From assembly GCA_963969395.1 (NCBI GenBank), contig OZ017801.1, positions 15,815,611-15,879,610 on the forward strand: a stretch of 64,000 nt of DNA, given 5' to 3'. Positions 24,791 through 37,821 of this stretch are shown here, piece after piece. Numbering within the stretch: position 1 is the first letter of the stretch; the number at the start of each line of letters is the position of its first letter. The notes under the pieces are model-generated. The model did no database searches, was not told the DNA's origin, and saw nothing but the letters and a program-made list of their open reading frames with translations. A program made the translations under genes and the position numbers. The stretch is from Pseudoscleropodium purum. Lineage: Eukaryota; Streptophyta; Bryopsida; Hypnales; Brachytheciaceae.

Positions 24791-26230
24791 AGGGGCAAAA
24801 ATACTGCCTTTCAAGTTTCAGAAATTAGCAGTAGCAATGATAGATGTGCCCCATTCGGAAAACTTCTAGAGATGAAGTTTCGAGTCTATCCTTGAACGAT
24901 CCGGCAACGTAATTATTGACAAACCCCCACCAATTCAAAATTTGTGGGAGAGCTTGACTTGCCACCCAATGTATTGTGGGACATGGAAGTTGGACAGGAA
25001 GTCCAAGTTATAATTGGCTATTGCCAATGGAGTACTGTTGCATTGGCTTCTTCCGAGGAATCCAATGTAGGGAGCTTGAAAGTTGAGGAAGCATTGTACG
25101 CCACTGTGATTGTCCGGTTTCAATAGTCATGTTTCTTTGAAGAGTGTCGATTGTGGGAGGAGTAGAGAGGGATAGATGGTAGTTGCAATGCAATTTTGGA
25201 GTGCACGGTTGATTGAGTTTTCATCAATGAGAGATATTGTTGCATTTGTTTCTACAAGCAATCATAGACAAGTGGTGTTAGTTGCATTTGGAAACATAAC
25301 TTGCTTGAACTTGTAGCCTCGCCAATGTTTTGTCAACGTTGAGCTAGATGTGGTGCTCACCTTTATTCATTGACTTCAATTTGTTGGGCGTAGGTGCCAA
25401 TATGGTAGACCTCAAGTGCATGTACTATGTGCATGGGGTTGGTTTTGAATTTTGAGTAGTAAGTTAGGGTTGGTTTCAAATTTTTAGTAGCTTGGGGGAT
25501 TATGGGGATGTTTAGATGTATGCAATCGGAAAGAAAGTGAGGACATACCTATGCGGCATTTTATTGTTGATACTGCCTACATAATACACTATCACCACAT
25601 GGAAACGCGTAGTTTACTGAATCATGGTTGGGTGGTAGACAAACCAATCATTTGTGAACCTTGAGCTTTATCGATATTGGAATGATAATTTACATGGATT
25701 CGCACACTATTGAAGCATTTTTAGTTTTGATGGCAAGGATCTTGGAATCCGTAGTCAGACTGATCTCCATCTAGTTGCTACGAGACTAGCCGGTCACCGA
25801 TGCCTCGGAGTCCTCAAAGATGTACCCATTTTGATTCATACTGTGTTTGCATTTTGTCTCCAATACCTCTATAAATTCAACTAGATTATGTAGACATGCT
25901 CATGTATTGTCTCTCAAATTTTTGCCTTTTGAATCGCACTGCATTGGTCATGAAGTCTTCCGAAAGTGCACAAGTCATTGAAATCGTCCTTGTTGTTTTG
26001 CCAGTTAGTCACACTAGATCATTATGCAATTGACATTGGAATAGTGAAATCACCCAATTTTTTGCTCAATCAATGCAATAGTTAGTTGACTACAAAATTC
26101 AGTAGTGGAATTTCTTACAACCATTTGAGCTATACACAAATTAGTGTCGTACTAGGGTGCCTTCCATGGCACATGTACATGCCTATTTTGACTAGGGTGT
26201 TGAGGGGTTAATCCTAATCTATATATCCTA
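24791..26230. other. GC-balanced intergenic stretch, possible decayed gene
   Basis: This region is richer in C, G and CpG than the DNA on either side, and both strands have broken open stretches (for example 60 codons on each strand at 24935-25126). No frame carries a recognisable domain and no splice-consistent set was found. It could be a decayed gene or an old retroelement body. Confidence 0.3.
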
Positions 26231-29200
26231 CATGGATAGCTTCATCTACCACTACTCCAGTAGTATAAAGATCTTTTTTAATTTCATAATACAAAATTTG
26301 GTAAGTGCATTTTGAAGTTAGTTTCCTTTGGCACCTAGCTTCATAAACTATTTAATTTGACCTTATTTAATTTGATTGACATTCAATTTTGCTTCATTTG
26401 TTTAATTTGATTAACATTCAATTTAGCAACTATTGAACAAATATATTAAAATAAGGCTCTAAAGTAAATAAATTAGATCTACATTTAGTATATTGAATGT
26501 TTAGAACATGTCAAAACAAAATCCAATTGTATCCACAAAGTTCACATTCTGACTACACAAATTTGACAAATTAAATAGGTCAATTTGTCACTCTTTAGCG
26601 ACCTAGCCAAGGGCTGATTATTTTCTAATGAATCTTTTTTGGTCCAAATCCATTGTAAATAAGAAATGCATTGAAGAACTCCTTGCTTGTTGCCATGGTA
26701 ATGGAGGAAGTTTGAATAGTTGGAGTTCTAGCCACTTCATAAGTGATTAATTAAATAATTGCTTTGAGAGACTCTACATTAGCTATCAGCAACTAGATGC
26801 AAATGGATGCCCAAGTAGATGCATGTATGTGAAAAATCTCTAATTCTAAGTATGTAATAAATTCTTGAGTTACATAGACTAAAATAAGTAGAAGATTGTC
26901 TACAAACTTTATAGAACATAATAGAGTCTAGTGGAGAAATTTGATCGAAGCTAAAAGAATGTTAGATGGTTATAATCTACTCAATTTCATAACATTTTGA
27001 AACTTGCATTGTTGTATTATAAATGCAAGGATTATGTACAAATATGTATATTTATATTATTTAAGTCAATTTTGATTATCATAATATAATAAAGGAGATG
27101 ACATCATTTGAAGTGACTTCATAGTAATGCCTTCTCACCATTGTGACAAATAAACTATAAAGAGAAGGGTATACTCAAGAGCTTCATCAATTTTGTTGTT
27201 GTTTGTCTTTATTTTTCACTTTAAATTATACCATGTCAAATTAGAGGGGGGTTTTCAAGTCTCAAGATGAAGAATCTCAATTGAAATGTGAATTTGAGTT
27301 TTTTTATTGCAACTATCAAATCAACTTCTATTGTCGTTGACTCTTTTATTGCCATATGTGTGGTCATAAGATGAAGCTAAGTCATTTCGACTATCAAAAG
27401 AACCTCGCATGGAATAACAATGGCAAGGAAATTTTCAATTTGACATTCAAATGTTGGTGATCTTGTTGTAGATTGTATACATTGAACACGACAATCGTAA
27501 ATTGATATTTAAAGGATATTTTTTAAGGTTTATATGACAATCAATACTATTGCATGGTCAAGCTTATCAAAATATTTGTGGTTATCAATGATGGTTAAAA
27601 TGGTTAGTCAATCCTTTAACTATAGTGGATTGTGTAGATTATATTGTTATTACCATCAAATGAATTCTTAAATTTTTGTAGATGGAGTTCCATTTTGATT
27701 GAAACTCTACTTTTTTTTACTTATATTACACATGTTAATCTTTAATTCTTTATTCCGTACTTGAGGTATTCATCTAATTGAAATATATATATAAAGTTGA
27801 AAAAATATATATACATATAATTTGTCTTCTAATAACTTTGGAATAATTTATCTTTTAGCTAAGAATATGAAATTAAATTTTTGGTCAAAATCAATGACTA
27901 ATGGATGATAAAGAAGCCACATGGTCAATATATAAATTGAAGTTTATTGATTTGTATGGTTTAGGTAGAAAATAAGGTAGAGGACAAAGAGGGCATTGTT
28001 CATTATCTTTCTTGTTATGGTTTGTAAGGCTCAAATGTTTGAGGAGCCATAATGTGTTGTATTTTGCAAATTTTGAAATTAAAATTAAAAAAAAATTGTA
28101 TATCATTGTGTTGTGTTTTAAAAAAATCTCACTTCCTTGATTTATAGTTAGCATTCAAAAGTTGTGCTAGTTTGAGTGGAGGAGGGTTTGTTACCTCTTA
28201 TGAGAAGGACAAAGGTTTTGATTGACTATAAAAGACAGAAAGGTCTTTTTTACAATGAAAATTTGAGTAGATGTGAAAAATTTTGATAGCTTTTCACAAA
28301 GCTATCATTCATTCTATTTGGAGTTTATATGAGTGAATTATGAGTGTCAAAGTGAAAGAATGTCTCATGCCCTCATTTCTAAGGGTCAAAGCTTTGAGTG
28401 TTTATAGAAGTTTTACAAAGTGTTAAAATGATTTGAAATTTGAAGGAGTAGAAAATTGTATTAGCTTTTTTAAAAGCAATCACTCATATCATATGGACTT
28501 GTGAAGTTTTGGTACCATTAAACTAAAGTTCAATTAAAGAGTTAGAGTTTGGAGGAGGCTTTGAAGACTTGTGTGTTGTATATTTGGCTTTCATTTTCTT
28601 TATAAATTTTGTTGTTATAGGTGGCTTAGGTCAAACTATTGCTTAGCCTCATTTTTCTATCACTGTGACAAAGCAAGGTTGATAATCAATATGGTTGAAA
28701 CTTGCTTTGTTTTTATAGTAAGGCTAAATTGATGACCAACAAACCATGAGTCTGAATTTTTAGGAGTTATTTTTATCAAAGATATTTTGTAATATGCCAT
28801 TGGTCCTACCCATCCCGTATTTCAAGGTTACTTATTTCTATCTTAATCCATAAATCAACCCAAAGTCCAAACATGATAGGCCAATAGGGAGCAATTCCAC
28901 CATAGTATAGAAAATTCAATTAATAAGATTCAGGATTTTAGACAACTACATCTACTTGTGTTTCTAAGCTATTCTTGATTGTAACCAAGATCCTTGTAAT
29001 TCCCCAAAACAAACCTCTTTTTATACAACAATGTACATAGTCATATTTTGAATTCTCACAAATCAAATGCTCAATACAAAGTGACTTTCTGAACTTTAAA
29101 CCTATCTCATTATGGATATTAGATGTTATAGCGTGACACCATGTATGACTATCATATTGCTTATCTATGCCTTCTATGCCTCTAGCCCTATATGTAGATC

Positions 29201-31199
29201 CACAACATGGCAACAACTCAAAAAAAACATTCCTATTGAATCTAGTTGGGAAAAACTAGACCTTTTATTAGTCAATGGTATTGAAACCAATCTTAGCAAG
29301 TTCATTTCATAATCTGAGCGTAGAAAGACAATTTTTGAAGGTATTGCAATACATTTAGATAATCACAATAATTAGGAGGAAGAGAAAGACAAGAAAATCC
29401 AGATGATGCAAAACTACTAAGGATATTGTAGAAGGTAGTAGGAATGGAAGAATCCATTGTGGATGGCAAAGGAACATTTGAAGAGGAAGGTTGACAAAAT
29501 ATAATTGGTATCTCGTCTTTAAAATTAGTAGATAATTCTATGACTAGTTATATGGACTTGCATTTGACACTATTGACATTGAATAAAATATTTTTTTCGA
29601 AACATCTACTACCTAAAGACTCTACTTTTATTTGTAGTAATAGTAGGCATTCAATATTGGACTAATGAAAAACATGTGTTAGTATTTCAGGCAAAGCTTA
29701 CAAGAACTAAGACAAGAGACCATAAATTCTATAGTGTCCTATAGGAAGAAGTCAATATAATCCTTTCTAATGGCTACATCTTGATTGTAAAATAAATTCC
29801 TTAACAACACCATAGTCACCTTGGACTTCAACCCCTATGACAATAGAAGAAGGGGAGAATCCAAAGTGGACATAAAGGAGATGGGCGAGCATATGTACAT
29901 AATCTTAAGTACTTAATGATAAAAAAAATGGAACCTCGTGACTTCTAGCAACAATACTAATTATAGTGAAACATTAAAGAAATTGGCGAGCAAGCAGCAA
30001 CACTAAAAAACAAGAAGAAGCCAGCAATGATCTTTAGAAGTGCAAAGGATGTGAATATAAAGAAAGGTCATTTTGAATGAAAGGAAACCTTTCATGAATG
30101 CACTAAAATCTGAAATTGGACTGATGACCTAAGGGCTTATTATTATGTATCATATTAAGATTTGATATAGTAGAAGGTATATTAAAAATGTCTAAAATAG
30201 AGGCATATAACATGGCATATTGTATGGCATCAATTAGCACATTATCAATAATGAATGGATTATAATACAAAGGACATATGACATATCAATCTATATGAGA
30301 CCATATTAACAATGTTTCAATATGCACTAATAAGAGATGATAATCCATAATATGCTTGTTATAACTATATATCTAGAGATAGCAAAAGAATCTTGTGTTT
30401 GATGATGAAATGACTAGTAGATAAAAAAAAAAGCTATTAGTTAGTGATAAAATAGAACTTAAACCTTGTAGAGAAGAGCTTTAAAGTCTCATAGAATATA
30501 AGAGCTTGCCGAATGGAATGAAGTAGTATGTAGAAATGCATGTTCCAAAGAATGGGTGATGTAGTATGAAGATGTTGATATTGTAATGCATTGCTAGTTG
30601 ATTATTTTAATCACAAAAAAACTTGTTTCCTCTATTGTTAGTGTTTGACACTCCAGATGAGGGTAGGAAAAATAGAAAGAGGAAAAAATAGCTTTCATTA
30701 TTTGAATAGAAGGCAATTATTGAAGGCTAGAATGATTAGAGAATTGCGACAAATTAATACAATTAAATTTGTCAGGCACAATAAATAATTTAATATATAG
30801 AGGTATGTGAGCACTTATTTACCCACCCTTGGTAAATGAGCAAACACAACCAGGTTCTTGGATTTTTTATTTTTATCCTATGGGTGTTCTAACATCGGTC
30901 CATTGTGCCTTTTAAGCAATGGATCTTTCTAAAGTTCTTACTCCTGTGAGTTTTGACAATCTTCTATCTTCTAACCATTCGCTTATAGATGTCTGAGTAC
31001 TTGTCTTAAAGTCTCTACTTGAATCCCTTTAGTTCTAAGGTTCTAAACCTTATCTAGATAAATTATAATTTTTAAACAATTAACTTGGAATTTTGAAAGT
31101 AATATAACTTGAGTAAACCTTAGGTAATTCCTACTTGATATTCTTGCCGACTTTGGAAAAGAATTTGTTTGTGAAACCTTGAATTGCTAGTGAATTTTG
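26231..31199. other. Intergenic, nothing recognised
   Basis: About 5 kb of AT-rich DNA. Frames are short and without recognisable motifs. No tRNA, tandem array or long inverted repeat was seen. Confidence 0.4.
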
Positions 31200-31264
31200 G
31201 CAATATAGAGAAATTGTCCTATTTTAATTGAGCTATATTGAGAGAAACTTTAGTGTCTTACCTT

Positions 31265-31420
31265 AACATTAAGATCCTTGTTGAGGTTGTTGTTCAATCC
31301 TTTGTACTCTTTGTCATTCGCCATTTTCCCTTCCTCCTTGTTAGTATTGACAATGGCTTGAAGGTGGTCCTCAGTTACAAGTTGGCCAATCTCCGGTTCC
31401 TTCTCTTTCCCTTTTCTCCT
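31265..31420 (-). pseudogene. Exon-like glutamate/lysine-rich frame ending at a splice donor
   Basis: On the minus strand an open frame reads through charged residues (EKEPEIGQLVTEDHLQAIVN, then KEYKGLNNNLNKDLNVK) and ends at a strong donor AAG|GTAAGACAC. Just past the donor the frame meets stops. The exon-donor arrangement resembles 13,540-13,779. No family is recognised, and no partner exons could be joined. Confidence 0.25.
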
Positions 31421-31799
31421 ATTTCTTTTTTCGCTATTCCTCCTCCATTATTTTATGCTAAGGGTTGACTTTGGTCTATTGGAATATTGGCTCTATGTCC
31501 TACACAATAATTAACTATTCCTATCCCAATCTCTTTATCTAATGTCACTTATTGGCTTGTCCACCTTCTAATGGTTGACCTTCCTTCCTAGGATTTCCAA
31601 CTAATCCTATCTACTCCTAACTTCTCTTTAAATTCATACCCTTCCCTCCATCAATTGTATGTTGTTTTTCTTTTGTTGCGAGTATCAATTGAATCTCGGT
31701 ATACTTCTACTTCCTCTAATTAGTCTTGTCTACTCTATTTACATCTAATTAGGAGTTCTCTCCTTTCTAATTAGGGTCCCCTGTAATCTTCATTAGCTC

Positions 31800-32260
31800 A
31801 CTTGGGTTTGGAGGGTGCGGCCCTTGGTTAGGGGAGTATGGTTGCTAGCTCTAGATTCGGGGGTACTACTATTGGGCTTAGGGTTGAGTTGGCTCAGGGT
31901 TAAAAGGAGACTAGCTCAAGACTTAGGGGTATTGCTATTGGATTAGAAGTACTAGCTCTGGGTTTTGAGGAGACTAGCTTTGATTCCGGGGTACTATGGT
32001 TGGATCTCGCGAACACTAGCAAGAATTAGGGGCACCACTGTTGGTTAGGTATCAATGAATTTGGAGGGTTGGCTCTGGTTTCGGAGGGTATGAGCTCTAG
32101 GTTTTGGGGGAGATTGGCTTTGGATGTTGGAGAGACTGTTGTTGAGTTTTGGAGGGTATTGGCTCTAGGTTTCAAGGAAATTGCTGTTGGGTCTCATGAG
32201 TGCTGGTATGGAATTAGAGACAATGTTGTTGGGTCTCAAAGGTGCTGTTCTAAGGTATAA
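31800..32260 (+). repeat. G-rich degenerate repeat tract
   Basis: Irregular 30-40 bp units recur, built from the words CTAGCTCTAGGTTT, GGGGGAGACTAGCTT, GGGGTACTATTGTTGGGTCT and GAGGGTATTGGCTCTAGG. The plus strand is rich in G and T. A 63-codon frame (32069-32260) follows the repeat and is not convincing as a protein. It has the appearance of an old minisatellite. Confidence 0.5.
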
Positions 32261-32994
32261 ATATTTTGACTCTCCTTCCACTTTCTTTCTCACATACAAT
32301 ACTAGAACTAACACAATTTAAGTTTAATGCTACCCTTGCTATGACTTTTGGATACTAAACTTGGACTTTCAAAATTTGAGTTTTAGAAACTAAACTTGGA
32401 ACACTACATGGTACTTGACTCATGAATTGTAATGGATGGCTTCTAGCCTCCAAGATTAAAACTTCGCCGTGGGGTTAGTAATAACTAAGTTTTTCCAATA
32501 AGACCTACTTACGTGGTAGACACGAAGTATAATAACAATGGGTTAGTTCAAAAACATAGATGACAAATTAGTACATAAAACATTTAACTCCAAAAAATTT
32601 CACCACAAAGGAATTTTCCACTTAGAATCAAAAAGATTACAAACACAAGCTAGAGGCCTCCCAAAGCAGCATTGCCAAGGTACAGTAAGAGGTTCTAGAA
32701 TTAATACACAAAACAACTTCACAAAAGTTTGAACAACAAATGACAATCATTAATTAGTTACACAAGCCAACGTTAGAAGGGACCCCAATGGTCTCCAAGG
32801 AAAAATACTAAAATACCAACAATGAAACTTAAAATGCTCCAAAAACAAGAAAGATTAGCAACGTGGCCCGAATTGGCCCAAATCCAAATTAATGAATCCA
32901 ATAATATAACAAGGATTCAAACTTGAATCGGAAGGGGTGTTTTGGGAGAGAAATGAAAACCCTTAAATACTTTCCCAAGGGCCTTATCTCCCTC
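32261..32994. other. Intergenic, nothing recognised
   Basis: AT-rich, stop-filled, no repeat recognised. It leads directly into the second copy of the GC-richer dispersed repeat. Confidence 0.35.
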
Positions 32995-33230
32995 CAACAT
33001 TAAGAGAGTTTTGGGGGGTCTAGAAGCCTATTTCGGACTTTTTCCTCCACAGCTGTTTCCGGCAACGAGGAGAACGGTCCGCTGTCAAAATTTTCTTTTT
33101 CATAAAAAAAAAATTGGTCAATGACGTGGCAGGGTCTCGGCCACATCAAACCGTTGTGCCGAACCTATTCCCTGCGTTCATAGGCTGTGATAACTCGTAG
33201 GCATTCGAAGGCCCCAAAAATCTTCTAATA
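32995..33230 (+). repeat. Dispersed GC-richer repeat, copy 2
   Basis: This aligns with 4758-5051 from an AGAGTTTTGGGGGGTC start to a GGCCCCAAAAATCTTCTAA end. It is shorter, lacking the A-rich insertion. The internal stem reads TGACGTGGC/GCCACATCA around AGGGTCTCG. It is surrounded by AT-rich DNA. Confidence 0.75.
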
Positions 33231-35319
33231 TTTCTACAAGGTAATCTTATCAACTAAGATTTCATCCTAATCCTTAAGATTTTGACTTTGTTTGTTGAAC
33301 CTAATTTCTAACTTTTGATGAAATGCTCCATATCACAAATGGATTACACCAATGATTTCAAAAGGCTATTTTTAATATAATGCACTTTGTACCCCCTATT
33401 CCAACCTCAAAAAACCAATGAATAGTAGCGGCGATTAGAACCTCAAAATAGGGTTAAAATCCAAGTTTTGAAGTTTTCACTTTCAATCAAAAGTAACTAG
33501 CCTAAGCTTCTAAGTAGGTTCAAGGGAGTAAAAAAAGATACTAATTTTATTTTATTCCAATGTCATTTGCTTCCAATGCACTGATCAACTCCGCATTTGA
33601 TCTTTAAATTCTCCACTTTTAGAGGATGTTGCTAATTTTTGTACCTCCCATTATCAGAATGTCACGAAACTTGTTGAAGCACTTTATAAACATAAAAAGA
33701 TATACTAATTTTTAGAGAGATTTTACTGCACCCATAGTAATTTCTACAAATTTATCATATTGGATTTTGGCGATTGATTGCTCAAAAAAATATCTAGGAT
33801 GATTAGAAAAAAGAAAGATTTAGAAGGGAACCTCTCATGAAATTCTTTAAGAGATGTGCAAGTTTACATTCTTACTTTACACATGTGGAAAAAGAATATA
33901 AATCCTACTACCTCCTTTAACTTTCGGTGAATATGGAATCTTCTACAAACAAGGGAATTTTGGTAAAGCAATTGCACTATTGAACTCTTGACTTGACTCT
34001 TGCTCCAAATCATCGTACTTATGTCATAGATGCCCTTCGTTGCTCTAATTTGACTTTTTGCATCTATAGATTAATAATTAGGATTACTATTGTTTCGTCA
34101 ATGGAATAGAGAAATTGAAACCTATCATGGGAAATCTTCCCTAAAGTTTTTACAAGATTCTTTCAAACCTATTTTAGACAATTTGTGTTTCATTGCACGA
34201 ATAGGTGTAGATAATTGGGTAGTTTCTACTAACACACTTACTATGTACAAAAGGTGGATTTCTATCCTATTTACATGTAGATTTGAGTTGTATTATAGAA
34301 AAACTAGGTGTATAGTAACCAAGGGGCATATTGACATGTGCAACACAAGTTTTGGTCTAATAGTCTTCTAGGTCTTTTAACACCTAAAACTATACTCAAA
34401 ACATATAAGAAATCAAAAAAATAAATACTAAGTCCCAGGTGATGAAATCGAGACTCACAAGGTATCATTTCATGTAAAGCAATTGAAGAGGATATTATAG
34501 AGGTTGAACCCAATTTATACAAAGCTCAAGTGGATATTGCCTCTAACTAAAATAATTAGAATCAATACATCAACAAAGAAGAGAAAGAAGAAAAAGCAAA
34601 CAAAGAAGAACAATCTAAACAAGGACTACCAACACTAGAGTCAAAAGTAGAGCTTAAAAATACAAATAGAATGGTAAAGAAATAATTGTCCCAAGTGATA
34701 TTACCTTTGAATGTATGTGAAATTTTTTATCAGATGCAAATTTTACAACTTTACATGATTTTATTCACATTGGAAGATCAAGTTCAATGGTATATAGCAT
34801 GTAAAAAATGGATACATATTGAGTCTTTTACAGTCTAAAATCTAATTCAACATCTTAGACTCTGGTGTGAAACCTTCAAATTTCAAAGAATTTTAGTTAA
34901 AATCCAACTCTTTTATTTTTAGCATTTTTTTCAATTTTTGTAAAATCACTAAAATGTCCAAAAATTCTAAAAAGAAATTCAAATGGATTTGACACGTAGA
35001 ATGTATGGGTATAAAAAAATTTGGCTTAAAGTTTTAAAAATTTAAGAATTTATTTAGAAGATTCTTTTAAGGTATATCTAGCAATCTCTTCCTTGTTTTT
35101 TTTGTTTTTCCTAGACTAGTTTTAACCTAAATCTTGTGTTGTCTTCAAAGGTGCCAAGGCAACATATAGCCAAAAAAGAAGGAACTATGGAGGAAGGGGA
35201 GGCTATGGTGGAATTTAAGTAGCAAGATGAGCATGGAAAAATAATAAGCAAAGTAAACGACAAGACATCAATTGTGTGGAATGAAGCAAATCCACATGCA
35301 TGGATCAATTTTTAGTTGC
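33231..35319. other. Intergenic, nothing recognised
   Basis: AT-rich. A 93-codon plus-strand frame (34090-34371) has a somewhat protein-like composition, but no motif I recognise and no supporting context. Confidence 0.35.
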
Positions 35320-36900
35320 CTTCCTAGACTTTAGTCGTTAACATTTACAATTTTGAAGGTTCCAGTTTATTTTCAACTTAGGTTGCAATTTGGTAAAATG
35401 CTCTAGTTTTTCATGCCTTAACAATGGATGGTCGTTAATAGCCATACTTTTTTTGGATTTTGGTTTAGGATTTAGGTTGCTAGGATTTGGAAAAACACAA
35501 TAATTCATTTGTCTTCCCAATGCCTAACCATTAATAGCCACATTTTTCAGGACTCAAATTTGTTCCCACAAAATGCTTAAAATTGGTCACCTACTAAAAT
35601 TTTTGAGCCTTTCTAGACCTAACCGTAGGTGACCATGCTTTTGGAGACTTAGATTTGCTTCCATGTTATGCATAAGATTCTCAAATGCTAAATTTTTTAG
35701 TACTCTTCTAGATCCCTAGTCATTAACAACCATACTTTTCAAAGCCTAGGTTTGCTTCCATGTTATGCTTGAAATTTGTTTAATGCTAAAAAATTTAGTA
35801 CCTTCCTAGACCCCAAGTTGTTAACAACCATGCTTTAGAGGGCCTAGATTTGCTTCCATATTATGCCTAAAATTTGTCTAATGCTAAAAAGTTTAGTACT
35901 TTTCTAGACCCCTAGTCATTAACAACCATGCTTTTCAAAGCCTAGATTTGCTTCCATATTATGCTTGAAATTTGTTTAATGCTAAAAATTTTAGTACCAC
36001 CTAGACCCCTAGTCATTAATAGCTATGCTTTTTGGGACCTACATTTGCTTCCATATTATGCCTAAAATTTATCTAATGCTAAAAAATTTAGTACCTTTTT
36101 AGATCTTCAGTCATTGACAGCCATGCTTTGGGGGACTTAGATTTGCTTTAATATTATGTCTAAAATTTGTCTAATACTGAAATTTTTAGTACCTTCTTTG
36201 ATCCTTAGTTGTTAATGGCCACATTTTTAGAAACTTACATTTGCTTCCACATTATACTTGAAATTCGTCTAATGCTGAAATTTTAAAAACCTTCCTAGAC
36301 CTCCAACCGTTAACAACCATGCTCTTGGGGGCTTACATTTGCTTCCATGTTATACTTTAAATTGACCAAATATTGAAATTTTTGGAGCCTTCCTACATCC
36401 TAGCTACTAATGGACATATTCTTGAAGGCTTACATTTGCTTCCACGTTACGCTTTAAATTGTCAAATGTTGATATTTTTGGAGCCAACCTACATCCTAGC
36501 TATTAATGGCCATGCTCTTGAGGGCTTACATTTGCTTCCACATTATGCTTTAAATTGATCAAATGTTGATATTTTGGGAACCTTCCTACACCCTAGCCCG
36601 TTAACGGCCATGCTTTGGAGGGCTTACATTTGCTTCCATATTATGCTTTAAATTGATCAAATGTTGAAATTTTTGGAGCCTTCCTACATCCCAATTGTTA
36701 ATGGCGACACTTTTAAGGACTTACATTTGCTTCTATGTTATACTTTAAATTGATCAAATGCTGAAATTTTTAGAGCCTTCCTATACTCGAGCCATTCACA
36801 ATCACACTTTTGGAGACCTATATTTTTTCCATTTTATACTTTAAATAAAACAAATGCTGAAATTTTGGAGTCTTCTAGGTACACCCTAGTCGTTAACAAA
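35320..36900 (+). repeat. Satellite-like tandem array, 97-98-bp unit, about 15 copies
   Basis: The word TTTGCTTCCA (or a close variant) recurs at 35559, 35654, 35751, 35849, 35947, 36044, 36142, 36240, 36338, 36435, 36531, 36629 and 36726. Spacings run from 95 to 98, mostly 97 or 98. Each unit also carries GTTAATGGCCATGCTTTT-like, TTATGCTTTAAATT-like and CCTTCCTAGACCC-like blocks. Copies gradually diverge at both edges. Sub-groups are visible: copies before about 36,200 have GCTAAAAATTTAGTACC, later ones have TTGAAATTTTTGGAGCC. Confidence 0.93.
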
Positions 36901-37136
36901 TGAGGTGTTAAATTACATATTGTACAATACATATACACAAACTAGAACTTCTTCTAATCTTTATTTACATGTCATTTTAGAAAATGTTGATTCAAGGAGA
37001 TCCATAAGCATGAGGACTAAGTGCTTTACTTCAACCTCTTTCTAAAGATCAATTAGAGGTACAATTACATGGCTTCTTGAAGAAAGAGACTATGAACACT
37101 TCTTATCATCTTGAACGATTGAGGTATAAACCCCTA

Positions 37137-37821
37137 AAGTTCCTTGACTATGTTTTCAACAAAAAAAACTCAAAAACTACCATTTTTAAGACATGTACCA
37201 AAAAACAATTTATATCATTTTTGGACACATTCAATCGTAGGATCTTGTAGTATGATAATTTGAAAAGATGTGGAACAAATTTCAAAAATTTCCACCTTGT
37301 AGGTTGCAAGATATTAGCATTTCAATTGACAAAAAGCCTTTTTTTGGCTCTGTGAAAAACTAGGCAGCTACACTTCAGAAGGTCCCATTTGTATGAAAAA
37401 TTTTCCAAAATGGTTGCAACTCTTTGGATTCATTCTTCAAGTCAAGTTGGCTAAATGCTTAAAAATTTTTAGATCATTTGAAATTGTGCAACATATAGGA
37501 AAAAAATAATAAGTAGAAAGAAGTAGAAAATGAATTAAAATACTAAATTGTTGATAATTTAGTTATGGAATTGAAAATGCCAATTCCAATGGTTGTAATG
37601 TTGTAATAAACAACATTCACCTTATATTTTTATTTTTTTCCAAAAATATTCAAAATTGAGTTCAATAAATGCTTCAAAATTTATTTTAAAGTCAAAAATC
37701 TATTTCCTTGTCCACACCTTCTATTAAAATTTGGGCCAAATATATGGAAATTTTCGCTCACATGCACCTGCCCAAAAAAGTTATGTTGCCAAAAAATGCA
37801 CCTTGGTCCTTTCGGGGTTAA
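37137..37821 (-). mobile_element. TTAA-bounded CCCCTAAAG family, 685-bp copy
   Basis: It starts TAAACCCCTAAAGTTCCTTG and ends GGTCCTTTCGGGGTTAA (TTAA 37818-37821). The interior matches the 56,544 copy in the same orientation: ACATGTACC, GGATCTTGTAGT, AAAGATGTGGAACAA, the TTGCAAGATATTAGCATTT block and TTCATTCTTCAAGTC. It is shortened relative to the 930-bp copies by internal deletion. It is non-coding. Confidence 0.75.

Noticed and set aside
35320..36900. CRISPR-like array
   Set aside because: Units are contiguous 97-98-bp repeats without constant repeats and unique spacers, in a plant genome.
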